Source: Bacteroidales bacterium
GTDB lineage: Bacteria > Bacteroidota > Bacteroidia > Bacteroidales > UBA12170
Length of the DNA stretch: 33,713 nt
Direction: 5' to 3'
Assembly: GCA_021158405.1 (NCBI GenBank)
Contig: JAGGUP010000104.1
Span: forward strand, 1 to 33,713
This document shows positions 16,453 to 24,294 of the stretch, one piece after another (positions within the stretch are counted from its first letter, which is position 1; each line of letters starts with the position of its first letter). The position numbers were made by a program, and so were the translations under genes. The notes beneath the pieces are model-generated. The model searched no databases. It was given only the letters and a program-made list of their open reading frames with translations, and was not told where the DNA came from.

Positions 16453-17664
16453 GAATGAAGTACTCAAAAAATCTTTTAGGTGGAGGTGTTCAATTCCTTC
16501 AATATTTCCACCTGCCATTTCATCCATGCTTACTACTATTTTTCGGTGATTATCGTTTATAGATAATAGATTTCCGAATTCTCTTTCCTGTGTTTTTTCG
16601 TTAGTAATTAAATAGGCGCATTGCACATAAATTTTAATACCCGATTTTTCAGCAACAAAATCAATTTCTTTATCCCCAACACTACCTACTGTTATCTTAA
16701 ATTCTTGAAATACTAAGTGCTTTAAAACTACATTTTCAATAAGTTTGTTTATATGCATTGGTTGAAAACCAGTCCACGCGTTGCGTAAACCGAGATCTTC
16801 AAAAAAATATTTTTCGTTAATCTCAAAAATTCTTTTTCCTTGCAAATCAGAACGTGGAACTTTAATAAGATAGTAAGAGTCAAGAATATATGAAATGTAA
16901 TTCGAAATAATTGAAGCCGAAATTTTTTGTCCTTGCGATTTGAGGAACTTGCTAATGCTTGCCGCAGAGAATAAACTGCCCGTATTATCAACCATAAAGC
17001 GAATCAAATTCTCGAGCATAGCTACATTGCGAATCTGATGCCTTTTAATCACATCTTTTAAAAGTACAGTTGCATTAATCGATTTTAGATAATCAAATAC
17101 TACATCATCTTCTAACGGTAGACTTTTTAAATTTGGTAAACCGCCAAATTTCAAATAGAGATGTAAACTAGTGTTATCATTTGCTAATGAGTGAAATTCG
17201 AGAAACTCCAAATAACTTAAACTATGAATACGGATTTCTATATAACGACCGCTTAATCTATCAGCCAGTTCTCCTGTTAGAATTTCAGCATTACTTCCGG
17301 CACACCAAATATCTGCTCGCCCTTCATTTAACAGGCTTCGTAAAACTTTTTCGAATTCTTCAATTTCTTGAACCTCATCAATAAAAACATAGGTTTGTTT
17401 GCCTTCATCAATGGTTTGGTTTAGATAATTCATTAAATCGTTTGCCGATTTGATAAAATCAAATTCCATCAATTCTTTATCGATAAATATTATTTGTGCA
17501 ACAGGATTGATTTTTAAAACCTCATCCATAACCTGCAACATCATATAACTTTTTCCTGTTCTTCGCTGACCAGTAAAGACTTTAATCAAATTTTTATCTA
17601 AAAAAGGGAGCGCTTTTTGTAGATATGATGATCTTTTTATATATGTTTTTTTTGAAAAGCTCAT
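16450..17664 (-). CDS. AAA ATPase with DUF4143 C-terminal domain
   Basis: This 404-residue protein belongs to the widespread AAA/DUF4143 ATPase family, abundant and mobile in anaerobic bacteria and archaea, function unknown. Walker A is GQRRTGKS (32-39), Walker B YVFIDEVQE (92-100), and a sensor-like WCAGSNAEIL follows. The C-terminal region contains GDKEIDFVAEKSGIKIYVQ, like a PD-(D/E)xK nuclease core, though the usual ExK is replaced by a V-Q pair, so cleavage activity is doubtful. It lies antisense just after glmS and is followed by a decayed glmS 3' end, which suggests horizontal gain. Its promoter region holds two matching palindromes around the -7 box. Confidence 0.88.
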   Translation of the reverse strand: MSFSKKTYIKRSSYLQKALPFLDKNLIKVFTGQRRTGKSYMMLQVMDEVLKINPVAQIIFIDKELMEFDFIKSANDLMNYLNQTIDEGKQTYVFIDEVQEIEEFEKVLRSLLNEGRADIWCAGSNAEILTGELADRLSGRYIEIRIHSLSYLEFLEFHSLANDNTSLHLYLKFGGLPNLKSLPLEDDVVFDYLKSINATVLLKDVIKRHQIRNVAMLENLIRFMVDNTGSLFSAASISKFLKSQGQKISASIISNYISYILDSYYLIKVPRSDLQGKRIFEINEKYFFEDLGLRNAWTGFQPMHINKLIENVVLKHLVFQEFKITVGSVGDKEIDFVAEKSGIKIYVQCAYLITNEKTQEREFGNLLSINDNHRKIVVSMDEMAGGNIEGIEHLHLKDFLSTSF

Positions 17665-17668
17665 TCTT

Positions 17669-17730
17669 AAATAAATTAAGTATACTTTATTTATAACACA
17701 AATATACGAAATAAATTAAGTATGCTTAAT
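17669..17730 (-). promoter_or_regulatory. promoter and paired operator-like palindromes of the DUF4143 ATPase
   Basis: The sequence AAATAAATTAAGTAT occurs twice, at 17669-17683 and 17709-17723, exactly 40 bases apart. Each copy starts an inverted repeat: ATTAAGTATACTTTAT (17675-17690, one mismatch) and ATTAAGTATGCTTAAT (17715-17730, arms perfect). A minus-strand -7 box TATATTTG (17706-17699) sits between them. Two sites flanking a -7 box about four helical turns apart suggest binding by a dimeric repressor. No regulator gene is adjacent. Confidence 0.55.
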
Positions 17731-17752
17731 GCAAGAGTAAAAAAATAAAAGA

Positions 17753-17761
17753 AGGCAACTA
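17753..17761. repeat. direct repeat AGGCAACTA, right copy
   Basis: This is the second copy of the 9-base repeat at 16444-16452. It lies between the ATPase promoter region and the glmS remnant. Confidence 0.3.
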
Positions 17762-17783
17762 AGTAATACAATTGTATTTTAAA

Positions 17784-17896
17784 ATTCCCGAAACAGAAGA
17801 AATGCTAGTTCCTTTATTGGCTTATCATATTGCTGTAGATAGAGGTTGCGCAGTGGATATGCCAAGAAATTTGGCTAAATCTGTTACCTGGAATAA
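17784..17896 (+). pseudogene. remnant of a second glmS 3' end
   Basis: Bases from about 17784 match the last part of glmS (16265-16402). The first stretch is nearly identical at the base level. Compared with glmS, 24 bases (8 codons, SIPLQLLA) are missing, exactly between two copies of TTATTGGCTT, which points to slippage. The last codons, encoding PRNLAKSVT, are the same amino acids but differ at almost every synonymous site. Restoring one G before TGGAATAA (17889-17896) would give VTVE and a stop, the normal GlmS ending. So this looks like the tail of a divergent functional glmS allele that later decayed. No start or N-terminal part is present. The rest of the 17665-18094 spacer holds the ATPase promoter and AT-rich sequence. 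Confidence 0.85.
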
Positions 17897-18063
17897 GCGT
17901 ATCATCCTTTTTTATTCGAAATATTAACGTAGAGTATATTTCTAGTATTTTCTTATTTTGATGCTGTTTTAACTCGTAAGTAATTGAATTCAATTTAGTT
18001 TCATTATTGTTATTTTGTTATCAATATAAACGAAAAAGCATAAAGCTATATCGTTGAGTTTAG

Positions 18064-18071
18064 TATTTTTG
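18064..18071 (+). promoter_or_regulatory. -7 box for the flavin-reductase-like / TDH / acyltransferase operon
   Basis: TATTTTTG matches TAnnTTTG and lies 23 bases ahead of the ATG at 18095. Transcription would start near 18078, past the alternative TTG start at 18074, so 18095 is the better start. Confidence 0.5.
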
Positions 18072-18094
18072 CATTGCAAAATTCAATAATTAGT

Positions 18095-18556
18095 ATGAAA
18101 AACAGAGCACTAGAAAACACGCGAGATATTATAGATATCATTCGAAATTGTGATGTATGTTATGTTTCTATGGTAGATAAAGAAAGCAAACCCTATGTAA
18201 TTCCTATGAATTTTGGTTTTGCCGATAATGCCATTTTATTACACGGAGCCAAAGAAGGTAAGAAAATAGAACTACTCAAAAACAATCCTAATGTGTGTAT
18301 CGTTTTTAGTACCGATCATCAATTGCGTTGGCAAAACGAAGAGGTTGCTTGTAGTTGGACTATGAAATATCGCTCAGCGTTGGCTTATGGAAAGATAGAA
18401 TTTATTGATACTGTTTCTGAGAAAGAAGCTCTTTTTCATCAGTTTATGAAAAATTATTCTCCCAAAGATTTTAAATTTAGCAAGCCTTCACTTGAAGAAG
18501 TTCAAATAATGAAAGTCCCTATTGATAAACTTGAAGGACGTGCATACGGATTTTAA
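18095..18556 (+). CDS. pyridoxamine 5'-phosphate oxidase-like (NimA-type) flavin-binding protein
   Basis: This 153-residue protein resembles the split-barrel FMN-binding family that includes PNPOx-like and 5-nitroimidazole reductase (NimA) proteins. Supporting segments are VCYVSMVDKESKPYVIPMNF, ILLHGAKEGKKIELLKNNP, VCIVFSTDHQL and YRSALAYGKIEFID. The usual reading is a flavin or F420-type reductase or a haem-binding relative; the substrate is not predictable. It is the first of three closely spaced genes, 23 bases ahead of the threonine dehydrogenase. A TTG start at 18074 would add 7 residues but conflicts with the -7 box. Confidence 0.85.
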   Translation: MKNRALENTRDIIDIIRNCDVCYVSMVDKESKPYVIPMNFGFADNAILLHGAKEGKKIELLKNNPNVCIVFSTDHQLRWQNEEVACSWTMKYRSALAYGKIEFIDTVSEKEALFHQFMKNYSPKDFKFSKPSLEEVQIMKVPIDKLEGRAYGF

Positions 18557-18579
18557 ACTTATTTTAAATATAGATACTC

Positions 18580-19551
18580 ATGGAAAATATATTGGTAATT
18601 GGCGCTGCCGGTCAAATTGGGTCAGAGCTTGTAATTGAATTGCGGAAAAGATATGGAGCACAGCAGGTTTTTGCTACCGACATTAAACAAGCGCCTGATG
18701 ATGTGGTGAATGGCGGTCCTTTTGAGATTCTGGATGTATTAGATGGTAACCGACTTATCCATTTTGTGATTCGTCACAAAATTACACAGATTTATCATTT
18801 GGCAGCTGTTTTGTCGGGCAATGCAGAAAAAATCCCTTTACAAGCCTGGGATATCAATATGCGTTCCTTGATGAATATTTTAGAATTGGCTAAAGAAGTC
18901 GATGCGATTAAAAAAGTTTTCTGGCCCAGTTCAATTGCTGTCTTTGGACCGACAACACCTCGATTTAACACGCCTCAATATACTATTACTGAACCAAATA
19001 CCGTTTATGGAATTAGCAAACTTGCAGGAGAACGTTGGATTGAATATTATTATAATCGCTATGGAGTGGATGTAAGAAGCATTCGATATCCCGGCCTTAT
19101 TTCATATAAAACCGAAGCCGGAGGAGGAACAACTGATTACGCTGTTGAGATTTTTGTTGATGCCGTGCGTAGAGGAAAATATACTTCTTTCCTATCTGCG
19201 GGATCCAAATTACCGATGATGTTTATGAAAGATGCCATCAATGCCACTATCAATTTAATGGTAGCCGATGAAGAAAATCTAAGCATTCATTCGGCTTATA
19301 ATGTGGCCGGAATCAGTTTCGATCCTCAAGAACTTGCAGAAGAAATTAAAAAGCATATTCCATCCTTTGAAATTGATTATCAACCTGATTTTCGTCAGGC
19401 TATTGCCGATTCTTGGCCGGCCAGCATCGACGATAGTGTAGCAAAAGCCGATTGGGGCTTGAATTACGAATTTGGAATAAATGAACTTACCGAAGTAATG
19501 CTCGAAGGTGTTAGAAAGAAATTAGGAGATACAGTAGATAACGAAGATTAA
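18580..19551 (+). CDS. L-threonine 3-dehydrogenase (short-chain, GalE-like)
   Basis: This 323-residue Rossmann-fold enzyme is of the extended SDR class. The NAD site GAAGQIG is at residues 8-14, the catalytic region has SSIAVFGP, and VYGISKLAGE carries the YxxxK pair. The segments RYPGLISYKTEAGGGTTDYA and the downstream MMFMKDA are characteristic of the epimerase-like threonine dehydrogenases known from Bacteroidota and Thermoplasmatota. They oxidise L-threonine to 2-amino-3-ketobutyrate, which KBL then splits to glycine and acetyl-CoA. The kbl gene is not in the window. The acyltransferase gene follows after 15 bases. Confidence 0.9.
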   Translation: MENILVIGAAGQIGSELVIELRKRYGAQQVFATDIKQAPDDVVNGGPFEILDVLDGNRLIHFVIRHKITQIYHLAAVLSGNAEKIPLQAWDINMRSLMNILELAKEVDAIKKVFWPSSIAVFGPTTPRFNTPQYTITEPNTVYGISKLAGERWIEYYYNRYGVDVRSIRYPGLISYKTEAGGGTTDYAVEIFVDAVRRGKYTSFLSAGSKLPMMFMKDAINATINLMVADEENLSIHSAYNVAGISFDPQELAEEIKKHIPSFEIDYQPDFRQAIADSWPASIDDSVAKADWGLNYEFGINELTEVMLEGVRKKLGDTVDNED

Positions 19552-19566
19552 TTCAAACAATCAGGA

Positions 19567-20436
19567 ATGGCATATAAGATCGTTTTCATTTTTTTAAAGC
19601 TTTTATCGCGGCTCCCTTTTTGGTGCTTGCACCGAATTTCTGATATTTTTTATTTCTTGCTCTATTACCTTATACGCTATCGCAAGAAGGTGATTATAAG
19701 CAATTTGAATATTGCATTTCCCGATCACTCAATCAAAGAAAATAAAAAAATAGCTCGAAAATTTACTCGACATTTTGCTGATTTTATAATAGAGTCTTTA
19801 AAAACACTCAGTATTTCCGAAAAAGAATTGCAAGAAAGGTATATTTATCAAAACCTGGACTTAGTGCAAGAAAAAATAAAGACTGGTAAAAGTTTAATGA
19901 TAATAACCGGTCATGCTGCCAATTGGGAATGGGTGTTTTATTTAAATCAAGTATTGAAAATAGTAACTTGGACAGCTTACACGCGTTTAAGCAATCCTGT
20001 TTTTGATAAGTTAATGGTGATTAATCGCGAGCGTTATGGATTTAAAGTTGTGCCATCAAAGAAAGTAGCCAATTTTTTTGTGAAACTCGAAAAGGAAGGA
20101 ACACAATTTGTTAATTGCTTGATGTCGGATCAATCGCCTCCTGCCAATTATAAATACCGAGCACTATTTCTGGGGCAGGATGTGCCTTTTTATATTGGTC
20201 CGGAAGCATATGCAAAAAAATATGATCTGCCCTTATTTTATGCAAGTGTTAAAAAAGTGGCGAGGAGTAAATATACAGTTGAATTTATTCCTGTAACAAT
20301 GAATCCTCGAGAAACAGAAGAAGGATGGATAAGCTCGGAATATATCCGATTGATGGAGAAGGATATTCGGTGTGCACCGGAATATTATTTATGGTCTCAT
20401 CGCCGTTTTAAGCATGTAAAGCCTTCTACATCATAA
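19567..20436 (+). CDS. lysophospholipid acyltransferase, LpxL/HtrB family
   Basis: This 289-residue protein is of the lipid A biosynthesis acyltransferase family. The catalytic HX4E motif is in TGHAANWEW (His116, Glu121). An N-terminal hydrophobic segment around 5-38 anchors it to the inner membrane. Other family blocks are NLNIAFPD, SDQSPPANYKYRALFLGQDVPFYIGPE (key residues spread over about 193-219) and the terminal LWSHRRFKH. It probably adds a secondary acyl chain to lipid A or an aminolipid. It is the last gene in the 18095-20436 run. Confidence 0.9.
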   Translation: MAYKIVFIFLKLLSRLPFWCLHRISDIFYFLLYYLIRYRKKVIISNLNIAFPDHSIKENKKIARKFTRHFADFIIESLKTLSISEKELQERYIYQNLDLVQEKIKTGKSLMIITGHAANWEWVFYLNQVLKIVTWTAYTRLSNPVFDKLMVINRERYGFKVVPSKKVANFFVKLEKEGTQFVNCLMSDQSPPANYKYRALFLGQDVPFYIGPEAYAKKYDLPLFYASVKKVARSKYTVEFIPVTMNPRETEEGWISSEYIRLMEKDIRCAPEYYLWSHRRFKHVKPSTS

Positions 20437-20461
20437 ATTGAAAGATAACTTATTCTTGATG

Positions 20462-20502
20462 ATTCAATTTTATTGAATTGTATAAAAAAAGCATTATCTT
20501 TG
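20462..20502 (+). promoter_or_regulatory. promoter of the REC-histidine kinase gene with overlapping inverted repeat
   Basis: TTG (20473-20475), 19 bases, then TATCTTTG (20495-20502) match both parts of the Bacteroidota promoter consensus. A perfect inverted repeat ATTCAAT / ATTGAAT (20462-20468, 20472-20478) covers the -33 element and may be an operator. Confidence 0.65.
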
Positions 20503-20523
20503 GGATAAGCTTATACCCAGATT

Positions 20524-21660
20524 ATGGAAACGCAGAATGTGCCTCGTATTCTTGTTGTTGATGATTTACAGGAAAATGTATTGAGAATTACCGGAGCTAT
20601 TAGTCATCTCGACACTCAAATATCAACAACAAATAGCTCTTTGGAAGCTTATCGTATAACACAAGAATTTGATTTTGCTGTACTTATTCTTGATGTCCAT
20701 ATGCCCGAAATGAATGGTTTTGAATTAGCCGAATTAATCAAGCAAGGCAAAAAGAATGCAAATACACCCATTATTTTTATTTCAGCAGTTTATTTTGACG
20801 ATCATAGCATTTTTAAAGGGTATAAAACAGGAGCGGTCGATTATATTGTAAAACCTGTCAATCTAACAATTCTGGAATCTAAGGTGAAAGTATTTCTTCA
20901 GCTCGAAAGAACTCGTTTGGAATTAGAAGAAGCTAAGAACGAGGCTTTCAATGCGAAAGAGGAAAAAATGATGTTTTTGGCTAAGATAAGTCACGAAATA
21001 CGAAATCCACTCAGCGCTATCATTGGTATTCTTGATTTGCAGGGCGATGATGAACTTTCGTCTAAGTGGATAGAGCGTTTTCAAATGATTCGTTTCTCGG
21101 CTAATCATATGCAATATTTGCTCAACGATTTGTTGGATTTGAGAAAGATGGAGTCTTTTGCCTTGAGGATTGTCGAGAATCCTATGCAATTACTCAGAGA
21201 GGTTGAACATATTATCAAGGCAAACGAGGTGCTAATTAAAGCTCAATCAAACAAAATTGAATTGAAAATAGATCCCGCTATTCCTGAAATTATTTTAGGA
21301 GATTCTCTTCGTTACAGACAAATTCTCTTAAACCTTTTGGGCAATGCCAATAAATTTACGCAAAATGGATTGATCCGTATTCAGGTGGAAGTTTTAGAAG
21401 ATTCTCAAGATTACTATTTAATAAAAACACTTGTTCATGACAGTGGTATCGGGATATCTGAAGAAGAGCAAGGCGATTTGTTTAAACCTTTTTCCCAGCT
21501 CAATCAAAACATTACAAAGAAATATGGAGGAAGTGGATTGGGCTTGGTAGTAGCAAAAAATCTGGCACAACTTTTAGGTGGCGATCTCAATTTTAGCAGC
21601 AAAATAGGTGAGGGTACTCGTTTTTGGTTTACAGCTAAATTTGGGAAATTCCCTATTTAA
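20524..21660 (+). CDS. hybrid response regulator-histidine kinase (soluble)
   Basis: This 378-residue protein has two parts. Residues 8-125 are a receiver domain with Asp57 as phosphoacceptor (AVLILDVHMPEMNG) and Lys110 (YIVKPVN). A coiled linker (about 128-150) leads to a HisKA domain with His157 in FLAKISHEIRNPLSAIIG. The ATPase domain shows the N-box LLGNANKFT, HDSGIGISEEEQ and YGGSGLGLVVAKNL. There is no signal peptide or membrane segment, so it works in the cytoplasm downstream of another kinase or as an internal relay. No output or partner regulator is adjacent. It has its own promoter. Confidence 0.94.
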   Translation: METQNVPRILVVDDLQENVLRITGAISHLDTQISTTNSSLEAYRITQEFDFAVLILDVHMPEMNGFELAELIKQGKKNANTPIIFISAVYFDDHSIFKGYKTGAVDYIVKPVNLTILESKVKVFLQLERTRLELEEAKNEAFNAKEEKMMFLAKISHEIRNPLSAIIGILDLQGDDELSSKWIERFQMIRFSANHMQYLLNDLLDLRKMESFALRIVENPMQLLREVEHIIKANEVLIKAQSNKIELKIDPAIPEIILGDSLRYRQILLNLLGNANKFTQNGLIRIQVEVLEDSQDYYLIKTLVHDSGIGISEEEQGDLFKPFSQLNQNITKKYGGSGLGLVVAKNLAQLLGGDLNFSSKIGEGTRFWFTAKFGKFPI

Positions 21661-21720
21661 GATAGATAATATTCAAAGAAAATGCAATAGCTTTTCAATT
21701 CATTTTATAAATTCCTACTT

Positions 21721-23259
21721 ATGTTAGTAAAAACATTTGGTAGCACTCTTATTGGTGTAGACGCAATTACAATTACGGTTGAAGTGAGCATAGATCAAGG
21801 AATTAATTGGTATCATGTAGGTTTACCCGACAATGCCGTTAAGGAAAGTCACCATAGGATTGAAGCCGCATTAAAACATATTGGCTATAAAATTCCGGGC
21901 AAAAAAATTGTGATTAATATGGCTCCCGCCGATATTCGCAAAGAAGGATCTGCTTATGACCTAACCATAGCCATCGGAATTCTGGCAGCATCGGGTCAGA
22001 TAAAAAATAAAAATCTGAGTGATTATTTGATTATGGGTGAGCTTTCGCTCGATGGAGGTTTGCAACCTATAAAAGGAGCGCTTCCGATTGCTATAAAAGC
22101 GAGAGAAGAAGGTTTTAAGCGATTTATACTGCCTAAGCAAAATGCCAGAGAAGCCGCCATTGTAAACAATTTGGAGGTATATGGAATTGAGAATATTACA
22201 GAAGCCATTGATTTTTTTAATGATAAAAAAGAATTAATCCCCACTTTAGTCGATACAAGAGAGGAGTTTTATTCCAAACTGAGTAATTACGAATTTGATT
22301 TTGAAGATGTTAAAGGACAGGAAAATATAAAAAGAGCCTTGGAGATTGCTGCCAGCGGAAGTCATAATGTAATTTTTATTGGGCCTCCCGGAGCCGGAAA
22401 AACGATGCTTGCAAAGCGAATTCCTAGTATTTTACCTCCTTTAAGCTTAAGTGAAGCATTGGAAACAACAAAAATTCATTCGATAGCAGGAAACCTTGGA
22501 AATGTCGATTCACTTATTTCCGTGCGCCCATTTCGTGCACCACATCATACCATTTCCGATGCAGGCTTAGTGGGTGGTGGAAGTTATCCAATGCCGGGAG
22601 AAATTAGTTTAGCTCAAAATGGCGTTTTATTTTTGGATGAATTACCCGAATTTAAACGGACTGTCTTGGAGGTTATGCGACAGCCGATGGAAGATCGAAA
22701 AGTACGTATCTCACGATCCAAAATATCGGTGGAATATCCTGCAAATTTTATGCTTGTTGCTTCTATGAATCCTTGTCCGTGTGGATATTATAATCATCCG
22801 GAAAAAGAATGTGTGTGCGCTCCGGGAATGGTGCAGAAATACTTGAATAGAATATCCGGGCCGCTATTAGATAGAATCGATATTCAAGTGGAGGTGATTC
22901 CGGTTCCTTTTCGTGATTTAGCCGAATCTCCTTCTTCGGAAAAAAGTGTGGTTGTGAGAGATCGAGTAATCAAAGCGCGTAAAATACAAGAAGAGCGTTT
23001 TAAAGATTTAGTAAATATCCATGCCAATTCTCAAATGAATACAAAGCAAATGCAACAATATTGTCAGTTAGAAAAAGAAGGCCATCAATTGCTTAAGAAT
23101 GCGATGGAAAAATTACAGCTTTCAGCCAGAGCCTACGATCGGATTTTAAAAGTTGCACGCACAATAGCCGATTTAGATAACTCAAAAAATATTCAAAATA
23201 ATCATTTAGCCGAAGCAATTCAATATCGCAGTTTGGATAGAGAGAGCTGGGGAAACTAA
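21721..23259 (+). CDS. comM: YifB/ComM family Mg-chelatase-like AAA ATPase
   Basis: This 512-residue protein has an N-terminal Lon-S5-like domain (about 1-165) and a ChlI-type AAA+ domain with Walker A GPPGAGKT (around 221-228) and Walker B LFLDELPEF. A zinc-finger-like MNPCPCGYYNHPEKECVC and the C-terminal ChlI helical domain follow. ComM is a hexameric helicase that helps branch migration during natural transformation in Proteobacteria; the role in Bacteroidota is inferred. The length is typical. It is probably transcribed separately from the kinase (60-base gap), and a MITE-like repeat follows its stop. Confidence 0.94.
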   Translation: MLVKTFGSTLIGVDAITITVEVSIDQGINWYHVGLPDNAVKESHHRIEAALKHIGYKIPGKKIVINMAPADIRKEGSAYDLTIAIGILAASGQIKNKNLSDYLIMGELSLDGGLQPIKGALPIAIKAREEGFKRFILPKQNAREAAIVNNLEVYGIENITEAIDFFNDKKELIPTLVDTREEFYSKLSNYEFDFEDVKGQENIKRALEIAASGSHNVIFIGPPGAGKTMLAKRIPSILPPLSLSEALETTKIHSIAGNLGNVDSLISVRPFRAPHHTISDAGLVGGGSYPMPGEISLAQNGVLFLDELPEFKRTVLEVMRQPMEDRKVRISRSKISVEYPANFMLVASMNPCPCGYYNHPEKECVCAPGMVQKYLNRISGPLLDRIDIQVEVIPVPFRDLAESPSSEKSVVVRDRVIKARKIQEERFKDLVNIHANSQMNTKQMQQYCQLEKEGHQLLKNAMEKLQLSARAYDRILKVARTIADLDNSKNIQNNHLAEAIQYRSLDRESWGN

Positions 23260-23295
23260 AGTTAATGTGCTGATGAATTAATATGATAATGAGTT

Positions 23296-23427
23296 ATACC
23301 AATTTGAGATCAAAATTGCCGATATAAATTCTAAATATTTTTTTGTTTCACAGAGTTCAAATTTTTACTGAAGGAAACGTAAAAAGATAATAAATTTGTC
23401 GGTAGTTTATAGCGTTAATCTTGGTAT
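23296..23427. repeat. MITE-like repeat, copy 2
   Basis: This 132-bp near-copy of 12460-12590 is in the same orientation. The first 41 bases are identical. It differs by a few substitutions, a missing T near 23374 and a changed 20 bases near the right end. It begins ATACCAA, ends TTGGTAT, and TTA flanks both sides. The right-hand TTA (23427-23429) is also the stop codon of the minus-strand DsrE gene. Confidence 0.8.
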
Positions 23428-23783
23428 TAAAAGGTGATAACCTGATAGCCATCTACAAACAATTGACGTAAGCTTGGGTGTTCTTTATATTCTGAGATTA
23501 GTGGAATATTTGCGGCTAGCACTTTTGATTTTACACCAAAAACACTGGCGCAGAAAAGACAAACACCTGTGATATTGCTTTTTATGCTGAGGTATAGTTC
23601 GTGAAACTTATGATTTTTGTCTTCTAAAGCACCAATCCAACGGGCACCAGCACCTTCAAAAATAATTTTAAGATCATCGCCATTTTCAATAGCTTCTTGA
23701 GCTAGCATAAAAGCGTTAGAGATTTTTCCGAGTGATTCCATAGTTTCTGTATCCGATAGGATTACAATTGCAATTTTTGTCAT
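23427..23783 (-). CDS. DsrE-family protein with CxxC motif
   Basis: This small 118-residue protein of the DsrE/DsrF-like fold is related to sulfur-relay proteins. Conserved features are the N-terminal KIAIVILSDTE, AFMLAQEAIENGDDLKIIFEGAG, and ITGVCLFCASVFG with Cys75 and Cys78. The CxxC pair could bind sulfur or act as a redox switch. It lies 244 bases downstream of a zinc anti-sigma/ECF sigma pair on the same strand, so regulation by that sigma factor is possible but unproven. Its stop codon sits at the edge of a MITE-like repeat. Confidence 0.82.
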   Translation of the reverse strand: MTKIAIVILSDTETMESLGKISNAFMLAQEAIENGDDLKIIFEGAGARWIGALEDKNHKFHELYLSIKSNITGVCLFCASVFGVKSKVLAANIPLISEYKEHPSLRQLFVDGYQVITF

Positions 23784-24026
23784 GATATTTCTTTTTTGAT
23801 GTTATTATTCAATTTTTGATTAGATAGTCGAGAGAAAATCAAAACCTGACAAGAAATAAAATTAATGTGGGGGTATTATAAATTTTAGACATCACGCTAC
23901 ACTTTTTTATTAGTGCATTAGTGGCAATTAGATAGCCAAAGCAAATTAATACAACAAAGGAAGTTATTGTCGAAAAGAGTTAATGAAAAAGTAAATTTGG
24001 AAATGAACAGCAAATTAATGAAACAA

Positions 24027-24290
24027 TTAGCTATGTTTAATTTTTTCTTGAATACTTATTTTGAGTTCGTCAACATCAACGGAAAGGCCTTCTTTATTTA
24101 AAGTAGCATTCAAAGCAGTATCTATTAGGGTAGTTTGTTTTTCGTAATTTCTACACGCTTTGCACATCGATTTATGTGCTTTTAATTGAAGATTTTCAAT
24201 ACAATTTAAAGGAGTGTCAGATTTCTTATTGATCAAATCTGTTGCTTTTAAGCAAGATAGAAACATATAGTGCATTATTTTTTTTACCAT
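24027..24290 (-). CDS. small zinc anti-sigma factor (ZAS-like)
   Basis: This 87-residue protein has the zinc anti-sigma signature HKSMCKAC, i.e. His39-x3-Cys43-x2-Cys46, with further cysteines at 13 and 30 that could complete the site. No membrane span is present, so it would be a soluble, possibly redox-responsive anti-sigma factor. It starts 4 bases after the ECF sigma stop codon, the usual place for a cognate anti-sigma. The family match rests on the motif and context because the protein is short. Confidence 0.8.
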   Translation of the reverse strand: MVKKIMHYMFLSCLKATDLINKKSDTPLNCIENLQLKAHKSMCKACRNYEKQTTLIDTALNATLNKEGLSVDVDELKISIQEKIKHS

Positions 24291-24294
24291 TTTA

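Noticed and set aside
16450-17664. Defence system built on the ATPase
   Set aside because: A single DUF4143 ATPase with no partner nuclease, toxin or antitoxin gene; context does not support a defence island.
16450-17896. Tn7-like transposon at the glmS end
   Set aside because: The ATPase is of the DUF4143 type, not TnsC, and no TnsA/B/D genes or Tn7-type ends are present.
17936-18046. Similarity of the region after the glmS remnant to the glmS upstream region (both contain ATATTTCTAGT and a later TCATT...AACG...AAAA pattern)
   Set aside because: There is one 11-base exact match, but the rest aligns only with gaps in AT-rich DNA. Not strong enough to claim a duplicated promoter.
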